Part shown: piece after piece, positions 1-11,490 of the stretch
How the letters are laid out: every line of letters begins with the position of its first letter
Numbering within the stretch: position 1 is the stretch's first letter
From: Psococerastis gibbosa
Taxonomy: Eukaryota > Arthropoda > Insecta > Psocodea > Psocidae
Direction: 5' to 3'
Length of the DNA stretch: 64,000 nucleotides
Assembly: GCA_963971405.1 (NCBI GenBank)
Contig: OZ020487.1
Span: forward strand, 45,791,039-45,855,038
Made by a program: the position numbers and the translations under genes
Notes under the pieces: model-generated
Databases searched by the model: none
The model's input: the letters and a program-made list of their open reading frames with translations, nothing else
What the model was told of the DNA's origin: nothing

Positions 1-23
1 TACCACACAATTTGCAGCTGATT

Positions 24-1110
24 TGTCGACAATGGCCCAGGTTGAAAAGGAGCCAAAAGTTAATATGTGACTAATTGGTGCCTGGTGCTGAAAAATTCAT
101 GTTCTGGAGCCGTATAAGATGACGGCACCTGGCGCCATTAATTCCAAGACAAGTGTTATTCTATCTCATTATCTGCACCAGATAAACCCGACCTGAGAGG
201 ATCTGGAGCCATTATACAGTTCTTGTCTACTTCTTAAGTAAGATCTTGTCGACAATAGCCCAGGTTGAAAAGGAGCCAAAAGTTAATATGTGACTAATTG
301 GTGCCTGGTGCTGAAAAATTCATGTTCTGGAGCCGTATAAGATGACGGCACCTGGCGCCATTAATTCCAAGACAAGTGTTATTCTATCTCATTATCTGCA
401 CCAGATAAACCCGACCTGAGAGGATCTGGAGCCATTATACAGTTCTTGTCTACTTCTTAAGTAAGATCTTGTCGACAATAGCCCAGGTTGAAAAGGAGCC
501 AAAAGTTAATATGTGACTAATTGGTGCCTGGTGCTGAAAAATTCATGTTCTGGAGCCGTATAAGATGACGGCACCTGGCGCCATTAATTCCAAGACAAGT
601 GTTATTCTATCTCATTATCTGCACCAGATAAACCCGACCTGAGAGGATCTGGAGCCATTATACAGTTCTTGTCTACTTCTTAAGTAAGATCTTGTCGACA
701 ATAGCCCAGGTTGAAAAGGAGCCAAAAGTTAATATGTGACTAATTGGTGCCTGGTGCTGAAAAATTCATGTTCTGGAGCCGTATAAGATGACGGCACCTG
801 GCGCCATTAATTCCAAGACAAGTGTTATTCCATCTCATTATCTGCACCAGATAAACCCGACCTGAGAGGATCTGGAGCCATTATACAGTTCTTGTCTACT
901 TCTTAAGTAAGATCTTGTCGACAATAGCCCAGGTTGAAAAAGAGCCAAAACATATTATATGACTAATTGGTGCCTGATGCTGAAAATTCATGTTCTGGAG
1001 CCATAAGATGACGGCACCTGGCGCCATTAATTCCAAGACAAGTGATATTTTATCACATTATCTGCACCCGATAAACCTGAGATGAGAAGTTGATCTGGAG
1101 CCATTATATA
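24..1110. repeat. 223-bp tandem satellite, about five copies
   Basis: The anchor GTCGACAATRGCCC recurs at 25, 248, 471, 694 and 917, exactly 223 bp apart. The first four units are almost identical (e.g. ggccc/agccc, ctatctc/ccatctc). The fifth is diverged, with small indels, and fades at about 1110. The array starts at the window edge, so its real length is unknown. Each unit holds two GGAGCC-centred motifs (tgttctggagcc and gatctggagcc). No ORF runs through the unit. Confidence 0.95.
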
Positions 1111-1511
1111 TAGAGGTTTAGACGGACTAGCCTCCGGTTTGTAATGCCCTTGCTCTGCAAATACCAAGGCTATCTACTGCCATGCTCCCAGTCAATATCC
1201 TCTTGCGTGGCTATGTCCAACTGGACGCCAGCTGTCTACAGTCTGCACTTTAATTCTGTTATATTATTATATTGCTAGGGACAGAACAGTTTTAGAAAAC
1301 GATTTATGTCTATAGGTATTTATGTCTTTTTATAAACACGTCTGGAATGAGATTATTTAAGTTAGGGGTCGTCCATTAATCACGTGAGGCTCGGAAGGGG
1401 GGGGGGGGGGGGGGGGTTCGGCAAAAATCACGAAATATCACAAGGGGGAGGGGGTATAGTAAGATATCACGTGTATTTATTTTTTCGTCAAATGCATGAT
1501 TACACCTTCCT

Positions 1512-1558
<47 letters not shown>

Positions 1559-2468
1559 AATGGCATATAAACAATTTAATGTAGGTATCCGATAGGCCTC
1601 TTCAGTCGCCTCTGTAGGTTAGTACCTGGGGGGGGGGGCGGGGGGGGGGGTAGTCTTGAACCTCACTACGTATCACCAAGGGGGAGGGGGGGGTCTCGGC
1701 CCGTAAATATAATACTTTTATTATTACTATTACAATATTATAATATATCAAATGACTCTACATATTTTCATGAATTTCGGCATGTATCGGTTCATAAAAA
1801 TCATACGTATTAAGTAATATGTACAATTATATATTATTATATATATATTATATATATATATATATTATATAGTATCGTGCATGTGTTAATACATACACAT
1901 AATATGCCCATTCTGGAATTTTTCCTTCGAACAATCCAAAGCTTTACTTTACTTTACTTTAACGGCGTCTCGTCCCTTCCACGGGGTCGGTGGCATGGAC
2001 CTTTAGGTTTAGGTTAGGTGGAGATACCGAATCCTTGAGTCAATTTTTAACCTTGGGTGATCGAAACCACATAAATAAGGCATCATGTACGGGTTCACTG
2101 GAACCGGTTCTTTTGGTCTATGTAACACCGGCGGACCTAGTAGAGTCCTTCATTCTGCTCTGGAACCGTGAATACCTCAATTAAATAAATAAAAAAACGT
2201 GAATTATGTAAACAATACAATTAAAAAATTAAAATTATTTAATTATCCAGTTTCGGTAAAATTCCATCATCAAAATCTGTGAACATCATTGTAGATTTTC
2301 TGGTCACACAACTTCTCATTAATTGGCGATTCTCTGCGTTTGTACACTTGTTACTGTATGCAAATACCAAGGCTATCTACTGCCATACTCTAAGGCAATA
2401 CCCTCCTGTGGGGCCAAGTCAGATTGGAGTTCAATACATCAGGAGCGATGGGACATTCGGGGTGTTTT
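1111..2468. other. Low-complexity intergenic DNA with a duplicated 75-bp fragment
   Basis: No gene is visible. It holds a G run at 1397-1416, a T run at about 1516-1552, more G runs near 1630 and 1690, and TA-rich DNA at 1830-1870. A segment around 1155-1200 (caaataccaaggctatctac) recurs near 2359-2400, so both are scraps of one interspersed repeat. The phrase ggtcgtccattaatcacgtga at about 1367 resembles ends of common non-autonomous DNA elements, but I could not match a second end. Confidence 0.6.
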
Positions 2469-2800
2469 ATTGCTTTCGTATTTATACTTAATTATAAGGA
2501 AAGCTTAATAACGACTACAATATATTTGAATTGAAAAGTAATCGTTGAGCCATTTTTGAGACATTTTTTGAGGTTTTTGGAAGGTAAACCCCCCCCCCCC
2601 CCTCAAAATTAAGTTATCCCAAAATCAAAGTTTCCCGAGTAGTTTGCCCGGAAATTGATGCACAGACAGACAAACATTTCGTAAAAACCCCTTTTTTGGG
2701 TTCCTGGGACCTCAAAACGTGTAAATCCGTTGAAATCTTGGAATCGAAAATTTCGACCATCACAAAGCTTTCCTTATATACTACGTATAAATTGGAAAGC
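2469..2800. repeat. Fold-back derivative of the GCTTTCC-ended family
   Basis: The left edge (2472-2504) reads as a degenerate plus-strand copy of the family's GCTTTCCAATTTATACG end. The rest (from about 2505 to 2800) is the same region of the family in minus orientation and finishes in the complement, ATAAATTGGAAAGC. Both termini therefore derive from the same end of the parent. A C run lies at about 2588-2601. Confidence 0.6.
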
Positions 2801-3393
2801 AATAAGCTCTGTTTTGTCAAAATTATACTATGCCTTTTTTGGTGCTCCAATTATCAGAATATTTGACTAACTGTATTCGGTTAATTGGAGCTCTACTGTA
2901 AAGTTCCATTTTGTCATCTTTCTATTGTATTATATTTCTTTGTGTTTGATTGAACTACCTAACTACTCAAAAAATACCGCTCACTCGGCATTAAATTATT
3001 AAACAATACATATTGTATAGCTCACTTTAGCCATAACATTTGTTGCAACAAAGGTTATATTGATGATTGCATAACACTGCACGGTTATGCAATTGTTCAA
3101 TTAAATGACTCTAGTCCATGTAACGTAATAGTCGTAACAATTAAGACAATCTATAGGTATTATTAATCCATTGTATTGGCCATCGGCATAGCATGGGGAA
3201 ATACATTCATGTTGGAATCGGACTTGCAGCAACTTGGGAAAGTCAACAATCTGAACAGTGCGCATCCTGCTGCTGTTATGCTCGATGTGTACCTGGTAGA
3301 AACCAGAAAAGCTGTCAGAATATCCAAAACACTTGCATGTCGGATAAAGGGTTGGGACGTTTGTGAGACAATTGGTGTGGCTACGCTAAACAG

Positions 3394-3775
3394 GACATGT
3401 AGAGTAGTGGTGCAGACTCCGACTTTCACCCCCTGTTTCCAAGGGGTGGGGAATGCCGATCACCTATTCAGCTGCACTGGCATCGAGGTGGAAAACCGAA
3501 CTGAGAAACACGGGAGGGATTGGCCCAGCTCTATTACGCGGCACGGCGTCAAATGGCCTATCAGCCAAGGACGGGCTGAAGAAGAAGAAGACTTTCACCC
3601 GAATGGTTGTTGGCTCGAGTCCCACACTTGCTACATTTTCTGGCCATGCTTCGGAGGGCATGTAAAGCATGTGGTCCCGGGCCTTCCTAGTTGAGTATAA
3701 GAGAGGGCTTTATAGCCCTAACTCCGCTAGGTTGGCTTAGTAATAGGACAAAAAGTCAATATTTATTTATTTAAA
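3394..3775 (+). mobile_element. tRNA-derived SINE (family 1), interrupted by a short insert
   Basis: The head has pol III promoter-like boxes: an A-box-like gtagagtagtgg at about 3399 and a B box GGCTCGAGTCC at about 3612. After it come a core containing ATGCTTCGGAGGGCATG and a 3' part ending gggctttatagccctaactccgctaggttggcttag. Copies on the minus strand lie at 30240-30412 and 46203-46420. In those the two boxes are close together. Here a 158-bp insert separates them. A SINE encodes no protein and depends on a LINE reverse transcriptase to move. Confidence 0.8.
3432..3589 (+). mobile_element. 158-bp (GAA)n-tailed retroposon-like insert inside the SINE
   Basis: The insert is flanked by the 11-bp direct repeat GACTTTCACCC at 3421-3431 and 3590-3600, where the other SINE copies have one occurrence. 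It ends in gctgaagaagaagaa, the tail of a retroposed sequence. A target duplication plus a short A-rich trinucleotide tail fits LINE-type retroposition. The family of the insert is not recognised. Confidence 0.65.
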
Positions 3776-3943
3776 CATTCTACAATCCTGGAATATGTCA
3801 ATATAAAACTAAGCATCAGGAAGCAGTTCCTTAAAACCTGCGTAAGGAGTGTTTTATTGTACGGATGTGATACCTGGATTATAGCAGATAAGGAATTGAA
3901 GAGGCTTGAAGCATTTGAAATGTACCGAACCCTTTTCTGATTT
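3776..3943 (+). pseudogene. LINE ORF2 fragment, after the RT domain
   Basis: From 3827 the plus strand encodes FLKTCVRSVLLYGCDTW followed by IIADKELKRLEAFEMYRTLF and a stop at 3938-3940. The pattern S-V-L-L-Y-G-C-[DE]-T-W followed by an R-L-E-A-F-E-M block is typical of the region downstream of reverse transcriptase in non-LTR retrotransposons. It is a short relic with no RT or endonuclease left. Confidence 0.75.
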
Positions 3944-4679
3944 TCTCTGATTACTTAATATTGGTCAAATGACCTGATAAAGTGGGTAAAACGCATCGAA
4001 GCTGAGGAGAAAAGAAGACGCGGACAGTGGCGTAAATAACTTCTACTGCGCCCCCCGCCCCCCTGCTGATAAGTGAGGGGTCCTTTGGTCTCTGAATGAA
4101 ATTCTTTCGTATTAAAATCCTCAGAGAAATGACGTCATTTTCCAATGTTTTGCATGGTTAAGCACGTTTGGACCCATGTCCTGATTGGTTGGGCGCAAGT
4201 ATTTTGCTATACGAAAGAGGTAGATTTTTATGTATAATGCAGGTGTAGCATGTCACGTGTTTATGATGCAAATCCGACATCATCCTTAGATGACTGGAGG
4301 GAGACAAGTTAATAATATTACGCAGTGACAGCTGCATAGATTAATTATTATGCATGCAGTGCTGATGGACATGCATGCTACCTTGTACTGTAAGAAGACT
4401 GTAATAAGTCTAATTAACGAAGTCTCCGGAAGGCCTAATTAGCGGTTATACTTGACTTCCCCCCTGTTATTGAAGCCTACCTGCTGGAGAACTCTTTAAT
4501 TGGCGGTGGATAGAAATAGAATGTATGGAAAATAATGTATAGATACACGGACTCTGATTGTTTTACTGACATGAAGATAATGTGCTGTTATGCTAGATCA
4601 AGAATGGAGGGCGTAAGTTGACAAGGCATCGGCATGGAATTGCCTGGATTGCCTTATGTAGAGAGAGAGAGAGAAATGG
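3944..4679. other. Intergenic, nothing recognised
   Basis: No ORF or repeat match is evident, apart from a C-rich stretch near 4052 and a short GA run at about 4659-4675. Confidence 0.5.
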
Positions 4680-5320
4680 TGAGAAGGGCCGGAAGAAAAA
4701 GGCGACGGAGCCAATGGAAGAACTATGTACTAGGTAGAAGGCGACCTGAGGAAAAAGTGGTGGCTTGGCAGGGTAAGACAATGGACTGCGGTTGGTAGAG
4801 AGGGATGGTACGAATGGCAAAAGCTCCTACCGAGCTGTAAAACTGGAAGAAGGAGGCGATGAGGCAGGCCATGGAGCCAGTGGAAGAAGGCGATGAGGCA
4901 GGCCATGGAGCCAATGGAAGAACGAGATCGATGGCGACTTGAGCAGGATGTGGTGGTTTGGCAGGGAAATATGAGGGACTGCGAAGTGTGGAGAAGGATG
5001 GTGCGAAGGGCCGAAGCTCGTACCGAGCTGTCGTGACGGAAGAAGAAGGCGATTAGGCAGGCCACGGAGCTAATGGAAGAACGAGGTCGATGGTGGCCTG
5101 AGGACGATGTGGTGACTTGGCAGGGAACGATGAGAGGCTGTGAATTGTGGAGAAAGATGGTGCGAAGGGCCGAAGCTCCCACCGAGCTGTAGCGTCAATG
5201 GAGCCAATGGGAGAATGAGGTAGAAGGCGACCTGAGGAAGAACTGGTGGTTTGGCAGGGAAAGACGAAGGAAACACGATGGAGAGAGATGGCGCGGAGGG
5301 CTGAACTGTTGCGCCAGAAT
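4680..5320 (+). repeat. Degenerate tandem array of a LINE-like coding segment
   Basis: Four related units begin at ggagcYaatggRagaa, at about 4707, 4907, 5066 and 5200. On the plus strand each encodes a version of WQGxMRDCExWRRMVRRAEA followed by RTEL and usually a stop. Such W-R-R-M-V-type C-terminal blocks resemble the last residues of LINE ORF2, repeated locally. Spacing is irregular (200, 159, 134 bp) because of indels. Several minus-strand open frames here are antisense shadows of the array. Confidence 0.6.
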
Positions 5321-5356
5321 AAGGGGTAAAACCCCCCAAAATAGAAATAAAAATAA

Positions 5357-5752
5357 ATGCTCCAGAGGTATGATTTTTGTGAACCTACTGTATATGTTGA
5401 ATTTCGTTCAAATCCATTGAGTAGTTTGTCTACAAATCGACAAACAAACAGATCGACTGAAAAATATTTAGCAATTTTTTGGCTTTTTTGGGAGGCAAAA
5501 TTGATTAGTCCAAATATCAACAACTATTCCGAGATATAATTTTGTTACATACTTACATGCCGGATTCCACCATAATCTATCGAGTAGCTATCCATAAATC
5601 GACAAACAGGCAGTGCGATAAATATACATTTCGTAAAACACACTTTTATTTGTTCCTGGTACCTCAAAACATGTAAATCCGTTGAAATATCGAAATCAAA
5701 AAATGTCGACCATCACAAAGCTTTCCTTATACCCACGTATGAGGATAGTTTA
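5357..5752 (-). repeat. GCTTTCC-ended family, degraded copy
   Basis: It matches the minus-oriented family interior: a gaggtatgatttttgtgaacctac motif, a GACAGACAG-like block, ttcctggtacctcaaaac, then accatcacaaagctttcctta. The segment around acctacatgcc plus aaatcgacaaacag occurs twice (about 5376-5460 and 5546-5640), so the copy holds an internal duplication. The expected TTGGAAAGC terminus is missing. Confidence 0.65.
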
Positions 5753-8506
5753 CACCATATTCCAGAGAGCTTTCTACATGCAAAACTTTTAGCCAGCCGC
5801 TTTATTGGTAGGATTGTAATGACCTCATCAAAAATGTTCAACTATCAACAATGATGTTTCCTGTCCATAGGACCAAGCTGCCTCTGGAGTCTGGTGGTCA
5901 CATATACTCAAAGGAAAATTTTCTGTAAGTTCGTGGGAACTCAAAATTTGAAAGGAAAAAAGACGTGACACGACATAGGCCGTTCCTTTCCTAGGTTAAA
6001 TTTTATTCTAACAATATAGACTATAATTGAGGTTATAATTTTATTCTCGCCGTTAGACAAGTTAACTGCAGCCCTCCAAGCAACACAGTTACAGTAAACA
6101 TAGAAAAGCTGTGACGTCATGCGGATACTCGAAAATATTAGGATAGGACTAGTAGAGTCATTGAGGCCACAGTGCGGAAACACCTAAGCTACGTTATGCG
6201 AATATTGACCTCACATCCTACCAAGGCCATTGGTACAGGTTCGGCTTCTTCGGGAGAGCGTGGGCCACCAGCCTGATCCGTTCTGACTTTGTTTATTGCC
6301 AGGTCTCAGGTCTGGAATAGTCCAGTTGGGATTATAAAACGGAAGGCCAAGGTTTGAAACTCGGCATAAAAGGACTTGGGACTACCCAGCCCTAATGGGT
6401 TGTATTCAAAGTAGCTGAGCTTCTGAGTAATGTCTTGTGCAACTTCAAATAATTCGATATTTCTTATTTCGTACATCATGTCCATTTATTATATTCGTGT
6501 ACAATGAAATGAAATGAAATGAAATGAAAAAACTACTTTATTGCGAACAAAAGGCGAACAATAAGACTATAAAGTCTTGTTTTCATGCTAACCTTATAAC
6601 AATAATTATTAAAGCCCGACCCCCCCCCACCCCCTTGAAAATATCTGACCTATAAGAAACTGTTTACGTTAGGGTGTTAAAATGAATACAATAGGTAGTA
6701 TTTATCAATTAATAGTGACTAAAACATTACGGTCCCATCTGTCAAGAAGACGGCCATTCATTATGATACTCCCTTCACGTGTTTGAAAACAACAGAAACC
6801 CAATTCTGCCAAGTTTACTAGAACTTTAGCCTAATATGCTAAGCATGGAAATGTGTTAGACATTTTTCGGAATGAGCAACATCTGTCATTTCCGTAGTAA
6901 AAGGATTAACATTGCGTGTTTTTTTTAACCAGCTTCCTACTTTATTTAAAAGTAAAACAAAAGTCATTTTTTCCACGTCGAACACACAAAAGAAGGTAAA
7001 TGAAAGTAAATTAAATTAATTAGGCAGTTATAACATGTCATTTGGTGGTGGGATTTTACAAATAAAAACTAGCAGTGACTGTTTTCTTTATTTTTTATGC
7101 AGAAGAAATATATTGCACACGTTCATGGTGTGTGAATTACGTAAAAAACGCAAGAAAGTTCATGAAATTCCAACTCTAAGCACCCGATTTCTGCCATTAT
7201 TTTCTGTCTAATGAATGCACAGAAACAATCGGTTTATTGCAATGTATCCATTATTCTTCTTTAAATACCTCTTCTATCGAAGATGGGCGAACATCATGCC
7301 AATTTTCCTCTTTCAGGCCATGCTATATTTGTTGTGACGGCTGATCATTGAGCTGAGTGCAGCGAATGTTTTGAGTATGTATCTTCACGCTGTTTGAGCT
7401 TTTTACAACTCGAATTCGTGCCTGTCTTGTGAATTTTTGGAGCTCATGGTTCTTTTTCGCGGTATTTTTTATTTTAAGTTTTAATTGTCCCTTCTAGAAT
7501 TTGATTAGCCTACATTTCCTAATTCAAAATCTCACACTTTTTCAGTCGAATCATTTGGAGAATTAGGTGAGGCACTGTCTCAGTTGCCTCCAATGGCGAG
7601 CCGCCACTGGTAGTCAGCACTTTTATATACTGTATATAATCTTCCCCCATAATCTACATCTCAATTAAAAGCATAAAAAAATAGCAACCGGTAATGAAGC
7701 GCGTGTCAAACCTCAAACCACAACAAACACGCACATACAGTATGTGTGTCACCTAGCCCCCCTCCCCCGTTACGAAATTGGTAAAAACCCCGTCTGCGCC
7801 ATTTGGTTCCGGAATGGGCGCGTAAAAATAAATCCCGGGTAAACAGACGAGAGTGGCTGTAATCATAGGCGCGTGGGCGGGGGGTTCAAATAGGCGCTGG
7901 AGAGACACGTGGGCTCCAGAAGACCACGTGCGGGGTTCAACGACCCCGCTGACTCTCCCCCACGCTACGGTCTCCCCTACGTCTGGAGCGCACCCTCCCC
8001 AGACGAGGCAACCCCACCAGACTGTCTCGAGGACATGCAGCAACTTTCGGGGGTTAGCTGATTTGCCCGTCGATGTTGGTGGTTGATGGAAAGGGGATGT
8101 TCGATTTTGGGGCTAGCAATTGTGTCGTTCAAATTTTGGCCTTTTACCCTATTATTTTATTTCCTGAAGGACTTTTTATGGGCCTAGGGCTACTTAAAGT
8201 GGCCCATTGGTCCCTGCTCCAATGCCAACGACCCCATGGATTTCGGGCATTATTTGTATTGTTTTCGTATGAATTTTTGGCCATTGGCAAACTGGTATTA
8301 ATATGTCCCCGATGTCAACCTACACCGGCTACAAGCGATAATGGACAAGCTGAGACAAGATTACCATTGACGCATTAAAACAAGAGAAAGCATGACTTAA
8401 CCAAGTTCATATACGAGTCCCCTTTTACCCTATAAGCGTTCTTATTAAGCAAATAAGGGTGTTAAGGGTTAAACTAAAAATCTAAGGGTGGTTTCTAACA
8501 AGTAAG
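5753..8506. other. Intergenic; microsatellite, scattered relics, a GC-rich block
   Basis: A (GAAAT)n run lies at about 6506-6530. The phrase tagctgagcttctgagtaatg near 6411 recurs near 37766, marking an unclassified repeat. Around 7255-7330 the minus strand resembles the relics at 14755 and 29752. A GC-rich block at 7745-8060 has overlapping open frames on both strands, none resembling a known protein. No gene is supported. Confidence 0.5.
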
Positions 8507-8654
8507 CAAGGCCGTAGCCAGAGGGGAGTCCAGGGGGTCCGGACCCCTCCCGAAATATTTGGCGTACACCAGATAGAATGGAGTTTTATATATAGTACAG
8601 TAGAGGTTACCTCAAATGGACCCCTCACGAAAAAAATCACTGGCTACGGTCTTG
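8507..8654. mobile_element. 148-bp MITE with GTAGCCAG terminal inverted repeats
   Basis: The left end CAAGGCCGTAGCCAG is mirrored by the right end CTGGCTACGGTCTTG, with one mismatch. Inside are the palindromic ggtccggacccct and a second gacccctcac near the right end. It is non-coding. I could not define the target duplication. Fragments with similar 'tacggccttg' ends lie at 11562 and 45862. Confidence 0.65.
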
Positions 8655-8741
8655 CTGAACTGCTGAAGTAAGAGTGGTTGTTCCTGCAGTCCTACTATGC
8701 CGTTTACATATGAACTTAACACCGGAAATAGGTTTAAAAAA

Positions 8742-9226
8742 GGCGGGTATTCCTCATACGTACATCGTCAATGAAAATTATGAAATTGAAGGGCATTTCA
8801 ATTTTACTCTATGCCATTGTTAAAATTGATCAATGATCAATTGATCATAGAGTAAAATATAGTAAAAATAGAGTAAAATCACAAACAAACAAACTAAAAT
8901 TAAAAAATGGCGTCATGGGATATGTCAAGTGTGTCAAGTACAATTATTTTAATTGATTTTTTTTTAAAAAACCGTTTTCATCTCCATTAACAGATCGGTG
9001 AAGGTCGATCTTACTTCGGATCTCCTACTATTATTAGGTTTCATTAAAAATAATAAGTGTACGAAGAAAAAAAATGCAAACAAATTTCAAAAATTGGGCA
9101 CAACGTTTCAATAGAAAATTGCCAATTTTTGAAAGAACATGTGCAATGGCCGCCATCAATGAAAAATAGAAATGTCCTTCAATTTCATAATTTTCATTGA
9201 CGATGCACGTATGTGGAATACCCGCC
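8742..9226. mobile_element. 485-bp MITE with ~58-bp terminal inverted repeats
   Basis: The ends GGCGGGTATTCC and, inverted, GGAATACCCGCC head arms of about 58 bp that differ at only a few positions. The arms run through cgtcaatgaaaattatgaaattgaagg. The middle includes the palindromic gatcaatgatcaattgatc and a block around 8878-8935 (actaaaattaaaaaatggcg, tcatgggatatg) that reappears inverted in the element at 45300-45690. No coding capacity. Confidence 0.85.
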
Positions 9227-10850
9227 TAACCACCAATAGATTCCTTTGTTTTAAACAAAGGAATGCCAATTGCGTGGAAAATTCAAATTTTTAATTTTCT
9301 TTTATTTCCATGTGTAAGACCTTTGTTGGCGGGTTTACTTATGTGGTTCGGAGTGGACTGTATATTTAATTAGCGCACCGTAGGGTACTAAGGATAGGTG
9401 TGCGAAGGAATGGGGAGGGATGTAGCAACCACACAACTACGAGTAAAATTATTAAACACTGCGTGGAAAAAGAATCTGAATGCCGACTACTTCTTTCAGC
9501 CACTACGGGAGCAAGACCCAACAGGTCGTCGACTTACCAACACAGAGCAAAATAATGTAATTTTTCCCGCGTTAATAAAGTACTTAAAAAAATATATCCT
9601 TTTCTCAGAAATATCAAATTTCATGATTAATGCTCTAATGTTGGTATGTTGAGCCAGAGAAGTAGTTTCTAGGCTTGCCTGTTCCTCTTTTGTCCTCTTT
9701 TATGTTCCTGAAATAGCTTATAATAATAATAATACCTTCCGGTCTATCCCACATAATGGCTATCATCAGTTTATTCAATCCACCTGCTACACACCCGGCC
9801 CTAAATAATCCAATATCCCTCAAATAGGTGATGAAAACGAAATAAAAATGAAATTCATTAATAAAAAGATTCCTTTTTCTCACAAAGTTCAAACAATTAC
9901 GATCTACCTTCTCGCTAAGTTTACCCCTTATTACACCCAACAACACAAAGTTGCAAAATCCTTCACAGCAAAAACGCCAACACACAGGTGTTGTCAACAG
10001 GGACAGATTAAAAAAAAAAAAACTATATGCGAGCAATAAGCTTAAGATTTATTTGTTCCATAAATTTTATAGAATTAGCATATTACTGCAGAGACTCCCC
10101 ATGCAAAATATAATAATTATATATGCATCACGTAAACGGCTATTGCACCCCTTGTTTCGCCCCCATTACCATATTAAGGGGCAGACTTGTCTAGACAGAA
10201 GCGCCTTTTTTCAAAAACTTGTTTCTTTCGTAAGGGATTTTGTAAGATACACTCATTTTAGCCGCAGGTGTATCTCTTGCCAGGGCAGACACTCACTAGA
10301 CACAACTGGCGCATAAGGGTTCAAATCCGGTTCTTTGTGCTTTTTTTTTGTTGTTGCGTGGCCAATCGTGGGAAAGCGAGGGGTAAGAAGATCCTTTTTC
10401 CTTTGGCTGACAATAGTTATACAATCAGAGCATTTGGGCAGGGGTGGAAACTAAAGGTGTCCCTTTCGAAGATGTGTTTTGAGCTAGAAAAGGGGAGACA
10501 TGGAAAAATTGAAGGAAACGTGATTTGAACCAGAGTCTCCACTTTGCCGGTAAGGTGACTCTTTAATTCCTAGTTAAACTGATATCTATATCTATATATC
10601 TGAGATCTAGTTGCTGTTATATATTATGTATGATAACATACAATACTGAAATATCCATTACACGTGGTATCCCTTTAAGTAGTTCATCGACATGCACGGC
10701 TAGACATCGGTAGATACAAATGTATCGATCCAAACCTACATTGATGAGTACAGGTACTAGACCGGCAAAGTGGAGCCTTGGGTTCGAATCACGTTTGCGT
10801 GTGTTTCCTCTGCCTGGCCTTCTATAATGTTAAACAGGTACTCTCAAGCC
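9227..10850. other. Intergenic with possible tRNA-like SINE heads
   Basis: Open frames at 9635-10036 (-) and 9951-10316 (+) look like chance frames. A B-box-like GGGTTCAAATCC at about 10317 is followed by a T9 run at about 10342, as at the end of a pol III unit. The sequence accggcaaagtggag joined to GGTTCRAATCACG occurs at 10761-10791 on plus and inverted at about 10520-10553, so two copies of one tRNA-like head lie in opposite orientation. tRNA folding was not established. Confidence 0.4.
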
Positions 10851-11490
10851 AGGTTGGTAGTGTGCACAGTGCCGGTAGGGAAGCATGGTAGGACTTGTCC
10901 TGGTCACCTCGGAACTAATCGTGTGACTTCACTGTGTTTCCCAAGTGGTTCGGAATCCACTATAATCAGGAGGTCCACTGTCCTATGGGCCCACACCGTG
11001 GCCTGGGACTGTGTCCAACCATACTACTACTACTACTCTCAAGCCAGGATTTTTGCGGGGGGGGGGGGGGGTTCAGCAATTTCATTGGATATTACACAGT
11101 GGTTTTTATTTTTCCTTTCAAAATATAAGTAACAAAAATTAAAGCACCTAGAGGCTAAAGCCGGCCGCCTTTCCATGTTGAATCCAGCGGACCAGAGCAG
11201 GTTCAAAGATGCAGATAACTTGGTAGTGTGCACAGTGCCGGTAGGGAAACATGGTACGACTTGTCCTGGTCACCTCCGAACTAATCGTGTGACTTCACTG
11301 TGTTTCCCAAGTGGTTCGGAATCCACTATAATCAGGAGGTCCACTGTCCTATGGGCCCACACCGTGGCCTGGGACTGTGTCCAACCATACTACTACTACT
11401 CTCAAGCCAGGATTTTTGCGGGGGGGGGGGGGGGGGGGTCAGCAATTTCATTGGATATTACACAGTGGTTTTTATTTTTCCTTTCAAAAT
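10851..11490 (+). repeat. Direct duplication (366-bp step) of the GTGTGCACAG repeat family
   Basis: The segment 10856-11124 is repeated at 11222-11490 with few changes. It runs from ggtagtgtgcacagtgccgg through tcggaatccactataatcagg and an (ACT)n stretch to a long G run and tttcctttcaaaat. The spacer 11125-11221 (aagccggccgcctttcc) belongs to the same family, because a minus-strand copy at 34432-34705 has both parts in the same order. Short open frames spanning the G runs are not genes. Confidence 0.85.

Noticed and set aside
1367-1720. A possible MITE between ggtcgtccattaatcacgtga and the G-rich block at 1690
   Set aside because: I could not find a matching inverted end or target duplication.
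3176-3694. 172-residue open frame on plus
   Set aside because: It runs through the SINE at 3394 and its 158-bp insert, so the frame is chance; no known domain.
4593-5523. Overlapping minus-strand frames rich in Ser/Pro
   Set aside because: Antisense of the tandem LINE-like array and a neighbouring repeat; the plus strand shows the recognisable pattern.
7753-8086. Opposed open frames in a GC-rich block
   Set aside because: Both strands are open because of base composition; no domain in either.
9635-10316. Overlapping frames of 133 and 121 residues
   Set aside because: Low-complexity translations on opposite strands, no similarity to a known protein.
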